Positions 6,805 to 10,276 of a stretch of 10,276 bases of DNA are shown piece after piece. The DNA is taken from contig JAOULY010000043.1 in NCBI GenBank assembly GCA_029881775.1, forward strand, positions 1-10,276, given 5' to 3'. The notes under the pieces were generated by a model. The model was not told the origin of the DNA. It did not search any database and saw nothing but the letters and a program-made list of their open reading frames with translations. Every line of letters begins with the position of its first letter. Position 1 is the first letter of the stretch. A program made the position numbers and the translations under genes. Source of the DNA: Gammaproteobacteria bacterium (lineage in GTDB: Bacteria > Pseudomonadota > Gammaproteobacteria > UBA9214).

Positions 6805-8223
6805 TCAGACGGTCAGGACCGGCAGGCCATTGCGCTGCAGGCGAAGTCCGCCCAGGAGACCGAGAGTCAGGAAAAACACGACAACACCCAGCGCCAGTGC
6901 GACCCAAAGAGTTTGCGTTGACAGTAGCAGCAATGCGGAAAACATTACCGTGGTGGAAACAATGCTGCGCCAGAAGCGCTGTATGCTGGTGGCATTGTAG
7001 CCTTCGGCGCGCACGTAACGGTAAGCGAGCAGCATCCGGAGTGTCTCGGTAAGCACCGTTGTCACTGCGGCTCCAAGCATTCCCCATACAGGTATGGCGA
7101 TAAAATTAAGCACAATATTCGTCCCTGCAGCCCAGGCTGTCAGGCGAAAGACCAGGTCCTCGCGGCCGCGTGCGATGAGTGCCGCGCGCAGTACGGCCCT
7201 GAGCAGCAGAAATGGCACGCACCATATCAGGATCTGTAATAATAAGCCGGCTTGCGTAAAACTGTTGCCAAAAGCCAGCTGTATAATATCTTTTCCAAGC
7301 AAGCAACCACCCACAGCCAGTGGTAACACAAACGTAAACATGTGAGCCAGTGCGGTATCAAACAGGCGCTGGGCATCCCCGCTGTCCTTGTCAAGGCGTG
7401 AAAGTGTTGGCAGCAGGCTTGAACTGTACGCATTGCCGAGATTCGCCAGTAGTGCAATCAATGTATAGGCTGCGAGATAAAGTCCGATTTCGCTGACCGG
7501 GCGAAACATTCGCAGGATCAACAAGTCCGAATTGTAGATGATCAGGCCCATTAACGCTGTCAGCATCAGTGATCTGGCGCGCCGGAATACCGGCTTGATA
7601 TGCTGCCAGTCGATGCGCCAGGTCATCCTGAAGCCATGTTGACGTGCCCACCAGAGTAATAGCAGTGCGGCCAGCATTTCTCCCAGGAACTGCGCTAAAG
7701 GAACCTGGACAATGTCGGTGGATGTCTTGACCAGCACAATGATGAGTAGAAGGCGCAGCAGTTCGCCCAGGCCCCGTGCCAGCGCTACACGTCCCATTTT
7801 CTCGAAGCCATAGAATACCCAGCGTACACCAAGGCCGACAGGCAGTAATGTCAGTCCGCATGCTGCCAGAACTGCCGCGTCAGGTTGCGGCAGGAATAAC
7901 CATGAGTAGATTGCCAGTCCCGCAGCGCAGACGATTGCTATCAGGGTGCGTGCTGCAACCAGCGACGGGGCAAGATCCCTGATGCGGGCAGGGTTGCGGG
8001 CAAGTTCGCGCGGTGCCAGTTCCTCAATGCCAAAATCGGTGAACCAGCTGAAATAAAGAGTTATGGCAAGCGCAAAACCAACGATGCCGTAGGATTCCGG
8101 ACCCAGTACGCGCGCAATATAAATGGTGGCTGCAAAAGCAATCAGACGTGCGAACACCTCGCCCAGGCCCAGCTTGAGAAAATTCCGGGTAACGGTTTGC
8201 TCTGATAGGTTCCCTTTACTCAT
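6805..8223 (-). CDS. Polysaccharide flippase, MOP superfamily (Wzx/RfbX-like)
   Basis: Predicted inner-membrane translocase that moves polyprenyl-linked oligosaccharide to the periplasmic side. The 472-residue protein has the family's usual size and about 12-14 hydrophobic segments. Its first segment, 'NFLKLGLGEVFARLIAF', is followed by 'YIARVLGPESYGIVGFA'. That Arg-Val-Leu-Gly-Pro-x-x-Tyr-Gly motif is characteristic of MOP flippases. Next comes 'FTDFGIEELAPRELAR', and later 'IIYNSDLLIL' at the start of the second half, also typical. The ATG at 8223 is preferred because it gives the usual short cytoplasmic lead. The frame also extends to ATG 8259, whose AGAGG abuts the start codon and so is badly spaced. 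It is the first gene of a two-gene minus-strand unit with the zinc-ribbon methyltransferase and is divergent from the FkbM gene. Transported substrate unknown. Confidence 0.9.
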   Translation of the reverse strand: MSKGNLSEQTVTRNFLKLGLGEVFARLIAFAATIYIARVLGPESYGIVGFALAITLYFSWFTDFGIEELAPRELARNPARIRDLAPSLVAARTLIAIVCAAGLAIYSWLFLPQPDAAVLAACGLTLLPVGLGVRWVFYGFEKMGRVALARGLGELLRLLLIIVLVKTSTDIVQVPLAQFLGEMLAALLLLWWARQHGFRMTWRIDWQHIKPVFRRARSLMLTALMGLIIYNSDLLILRMFRPVSEIGLYLAAYTLIALLANLGNAYSSSLLPTLSRLDKDSGDAQRLFDTALAHMFTFVLPLAVGGCLLGKDIIQLAFGNSFTQAGLLLQILIWCVPFLLLRAVLRAALIARGREDLVFRLTAWAAGTNIVLNFIAIPVWGMLGAAVTTVLTETLRMLLAYRYVRAEGYNATSIQRFWRSIVSTTVMFSALLLLSTQTLWVALALGVVVFFLTLGLLGGLRLQRNGLPVLTV

Positions 8224-8454
8224 TATTTTTTCATGACTCCCGGTGCATCGGGTGAACATCCTCTATGGCTACTGCCTGTAGCGTTATACGTGGCCAGGTA
8301 TGCTCAGTTCCTGAATATTACATGATATCCGACAGCCGGGGCCGGGTTGTCAAGTACATGCATGGCACCTTACAATAAATTATGCGATTGTCTGCAGGAT
8401 TCCGGTCAAGTGGGCGATATAACTGCTGGGGAGCTACTGGACAATTTTGTAATC

Positions 8455-9237
8455 ATGCAATCAATCCGAAGATTCTTTAACTACATCGGTTGTGCCTTCC
8501 ATCTTGGCACCAACATGATCGATACCTGGAAAATATTCTGGGCACAGACCAAGAATTTGCGTGTCAGGCTGTATCTGGCCCGGCATCATCCGGAACATGT
8601 TTTCTCACTGAAGACCCGCTACGGCAGGCTGTATTTTCGCGATAATTTTGGAGATATCACCAATCTTGCAAATCTGTTCTATCACCCGGCTTATCCGGTT
8701 GGTACGCTCGAGGGACCCGGTGTCATCCTTGATGTCGGCGGGAATATCGGTCTCGCGGCTGCATGGTTTGCATTTCACAATCCACAGCGGGAATTATACT
8801 GTTTTGAGCCTCTGTTACCCAATACCGAGATGATTGCGCGTAACTGTCCGCATGCACAGGTGCAGGCAGTTGCGCTAGGTGCCGAGGCCGGCACAACGAC
8901 CATGCATGTTGATCCCGATAGTGTCATGGCCGTCAGTATTCCCATGAAATGGGAGACCTCGGCTGCCAGTTTCGAGGTTATGGCGTTAGATGATTTTATC
9001 AAGGCGCATGACATCACGAAGGTTGCCTTGCTAAAGATGGACACCGAGGGCATGGAGCTGGAGATATTCAAGGGGGCCATGAAGACGCTTGAGATTACAC
9101 AACAGGTGGCTATGGAAACACATGGCCAGGAACGTCACATTGCTTCGCTAGACATCCTCAGAGACAGTGGCTTTAGCATCGAATCTGAAACATTCGACGG
9201 CAGCACCGGGATGATCTTTGCTTCACGTCAGGCCTGA
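8455..9237 (+). CDS. FkbM-family SAM-dependent methyltransferase
   Basis: Predicted O-methyltransferase; FkbM-type enzymes methylate hydroxyls on sugars or secondary metabolites. From ATG 8455 the protein is 260 residues. SAM-binding motif I is 'VILDVGGNIGLAAAWFA' (90-106). The acid at the end of the second strand is E118 in 'YCFEPL'. The family signature 'LLKMDTEGMELEIFKGA' (192-208) and 'MALDDFI' (176-182) follow, then a final 'GFSIESE' region. The frame stays open back to TTG 8347, with ATG 8362 also available. The extra 36 residues are Cys-rich, look unlike the family and have no convincing ribosome-binding site. ATG 8455 was chosen for its amphipathic, basic beginning (MQSIRRFFNY), but this start is uncertain; GGGGAG lies too far upstream (21 bases). 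Divergent from the flippase, with the epimerase convergent downstream, consistent with a role in glycan decoration. Confidence 0.85.
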   Translation: MQSIRRFFNYIGCAFHLGTNMIDTWKIFWAQTKNLRVRLYLARHHPEHVFSLKTRYGRLYFRDNFGDITNLANLFYHPAYPVGTLEGPGVILDVGGNIGLAAAWFAFHNPQRELYCFEPLLPNTEMIARNCPHAQVQAVALGAEAGTTTMHVDPDSVMAVSIPMKWETSAASFEVMALDDFIKAHDITKVALLKMDTEGMELEIFKGAMKTLEITQQVAMETHGQERHIASLDILRDSGFSIESETFDGSTGMIFASRQA

Positions 9238-9483
9238 TATGTAGTTCACTACGATCGGCGCCTGCCCCTGAACAACTGGGCGGTTCAGAGCACAATTTGC
9301 CCTGTTATAAAAAACAACTCTTATTGACCCCGATAATCTAAAAAGAGCATCCCCTCTCCCTTCTGGAGAGGGCCGGGGAGAGGGGTGTATGGTTTAGTAG
9401 CGGACATAGACCCGTTGCAGCAACAGCATTATGGAGAAACAGGGATATACCACTGTTTATTCCTTTTTATTTTGATGCTGCAG
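9238..9483. other. Convergent intergenic gap with palindromic elements
   Basis: This 246-bp gap separates the ends of the FkbM gene (+) and the epimerase gene (-). A weak hairpin, CTGAAC/GTTCAG (9268-9288), lies just after the FkbM stop codon and could contribute to termination. The GC-rich repeat at 9351-9385 lies in the middle. I see no convincing gene; a 14-codon frame starting at 9431 has no supporting features. Confidence 0.55.
9351..9385. repeat. GC-rich palindromic repeat, REP-like
   Basis: CCCCTCTCCC (9351-9360) is the exact complement of GGGAGAGGGG (9376-9385), with a 15-base gap. The gap contains a second copy of GGAGAGGG (9365-9372), so CCCTCTCC can pair with either copy: a tight 5-base loop or a larger one. 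Short CCCTCTCC/GGAGAGGG palindromes are familiar as dispersed intergenic repeats in proteobacteria; that is recalled, not searched. Its place between two convergent gene ends fits a REP-like element or a bidirectional terminator. Confidence 0.65.
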
Positions 9484-10276
9484 TCAAGAATCGGTTTCTT
9501 CGAAGTGTTGTACCAGTCGGCGGATGCCTTCTTCCAGTGGCACCAGGTCGTGATTGAGTAGTTGCTTCATCTTGCTGATGTCGGGCTTGCGGCGTGTCAT
9601 ATCGCCCTCGGTCAGGGCCGGCAGGTTGACAAGCTTCGAGGATGAACCCGTTATATTGATGATGGTTTCGGCCAGTTCCTTGATAGTGAACTCGGTGTCG
9701 CTGCCAATATTGATGGTGTCGTTCTCGAACAGGCCGGTGTGATGGGCATTGACGCAGGCCTCGACATTGTCGTCTACGTAGCAGAACGTACGTGTTTGCG
9801 AACCATCACCGTATATCGTTATATCTTTATTCGCCATGGCCTGGCGGATGAAGCGCGGTACTACGAAGTCCTCGCTCTGGTTCGGTCCGTAGGTGTTGAA
9901 GAAACGGAAAACCTGGTAGTTCAGGCCAAACTCGCGGTGATAGGTGCGCAGGAAGGCCTCGCCGACATTCTTGACGATGGCATAGGGCAGGCGCGAGTTC
10001 AGCGGCGTGGTCTGCTCGTTCTGCGGAATCTCGAAGGGTTCGCCATAGACCTCTGACGAGGACGAGTAGTACACGCGGCGCACGCCGGTGTTCTTCGACA
10101 GGTTCAGTACGTGCTCGATGCCATGGATATCATGCATGACCCATAGCGGGTTCTGCAGCGTACGCTGCACGCCGACGACTGCGGCGAAGTGAAACACGTA
10201 CTCGAAGCTGTTGGCGAAGAATAGCGGTGCGATGTCGTTGTAATCGTTTGCGTCGCACTTGATGAACTGGACGTTG
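9484..10276 (-). CDS. NAD-dependent sugar-nucleotide epimerase/dehydratase, C-terminal part
   Basis: Extended short-chain dehydrogenase acting on a nucleotide-activated sugar. 263 residues are visible and the frame is still open at the right edge, so roughly 50 N-terminal residues, including the NAD-binding GxxGxxG loop, lie outside the window. Visible landmarks: 'VFHFAAVVGVQRTL' (27-40 of the visible part), 'VYYSSSSEVYGEP' holding the catalytic Ser, 'LPYAIVKNVGE' with the Tyr-x-x-x-Lys pair, 'FRFFNTYGPNQ', 'IYGDGSQTRTFCYVDD' and, near the end, 'DMTRRKPDISKMKQLL'. The last two resemble UDP-glucuronate decarboxylases and UDP-sugar 4-epimerases, so either activity, or dTDP-glucose 4,6-dehydratase, is possible; I cannot decide between them. 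The GTG at 10197 is internal and not the start. Its product would feed the glycan machinery encoded nearby. Confidence 0.9.
   Translation of the reverse strand, partial: NVQFIKCDANDYNDIAPLFFANSFEYVFHFAAVVGVQRTLQNPLWVMHDIHGIEHVLNLSKNTGVRRVYYSSSSEVYGEPFEIPQNEQTTPLNSRLPYAIVKNVGEAFLRTYHREFGLNYQVFRFFNTYGPNQSEDFVVPRFIRQAMANKDITIYGDGSQTRTFCYVDDNVEACVNAHHTGLFENDTINIGSDTEFTIKELAETIINITGSSSKLVNLPALTEGDMTRRKPDISKMKQLLNHDLVPLEEGIRRLVQHFEETDS

Noticed and set aside
6585..7052. A 155-codon open frame on the plus strand
   Set aside because: It spans the methyltransferase-flippase junction antisense to both. Those two have strong family motifs and this frame has none.
9351..9385. A CRISPR repeat
   Set aside because: There is only one palindromic unit, with no regularly spaced copies and no spacers.
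9739..10056. A 105-codon open frame on the plus strand
   Set aside because: It is antisense to the well-supported epimerase/dehydratase gene.

Overview
The window looks like a chromosomal accessory region of a Gram-negative bacterium, most likely a gamma- or beta-proteobacterium. It is devoted mainly to cell-surface glycans: lipid-linked sugar transfer, glycan export, glycan methylation and nucleotide-sugar synthesis. This taxonomic guess is inference from protein style and composition; no rRNA, tRNA or other taxonomic marker is present.

Layout, left to right. (1) Positions 1-636 hold the 3' end of a gene for an SBBP-repeat beta-propeller protein. It runs in from outside the window and is broken by two -1 shifts of frame. 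(2) Positions 717-1934 encode a secreted GH62-type alpha-L-arabinofuranosidase, the most distinctive gene here. (3) A gene-free, AT-richer convergent gap follows, with small inverted repeats. (4) A minus-strand GT-C (GT39/PMT_2-like) membrane glycosyltransferase ends at 2225. It is divergent from (5) a plus-strand multipass membrane protein (4227-5768) that resembles a GT-C enzyme but has no family I can name. (6) A minus-strand pair follows: a MOP-superfamily flippase (8223-6805), then, 10 bp downstream, a SAM methyltransferase with an N-terminal zinc ribbon (6794-5772). (7) Divergent from the flippase is a plus-strand FkbM-family methyltransferase (about 8455-9237). (8) A short convergent gap carries a GC-rich palindromic repeat. 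(9) The C-terminal part of a minus-strand NAD-dependent sugar-nucleotide epimerase/dehydratase runs off the right edge.

How the genes may fit together (inference). The epimerase/dehydratase would make a nucleotide sugar. The two GT-C-like membrane proteins could transfer sugars from polyprenyl-phosphate donors on the periplasmic side. The flippase would export lipid-linked glycan, and the two methyltransferases could methylate or cap it. The GH62 enzyme points outward, to degradation of arabinose-decorated plant or algal polysaccharide. The genes alternate strand repeatedly, so this is not one operon, and no polymerase, ligase or initiating phosphoglycosyltransferase is seen.

No CRISPR array, RNA gene, transposase, phage gene or attachment site was found. 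The items most worth a second look are the twin frameshift sites in the propeller gene, each on a correctly phased X XXY YYZ heptamer, the GH62 gene in a proteobacterial-looking context, and the unassigned 513-residue membrane protein.
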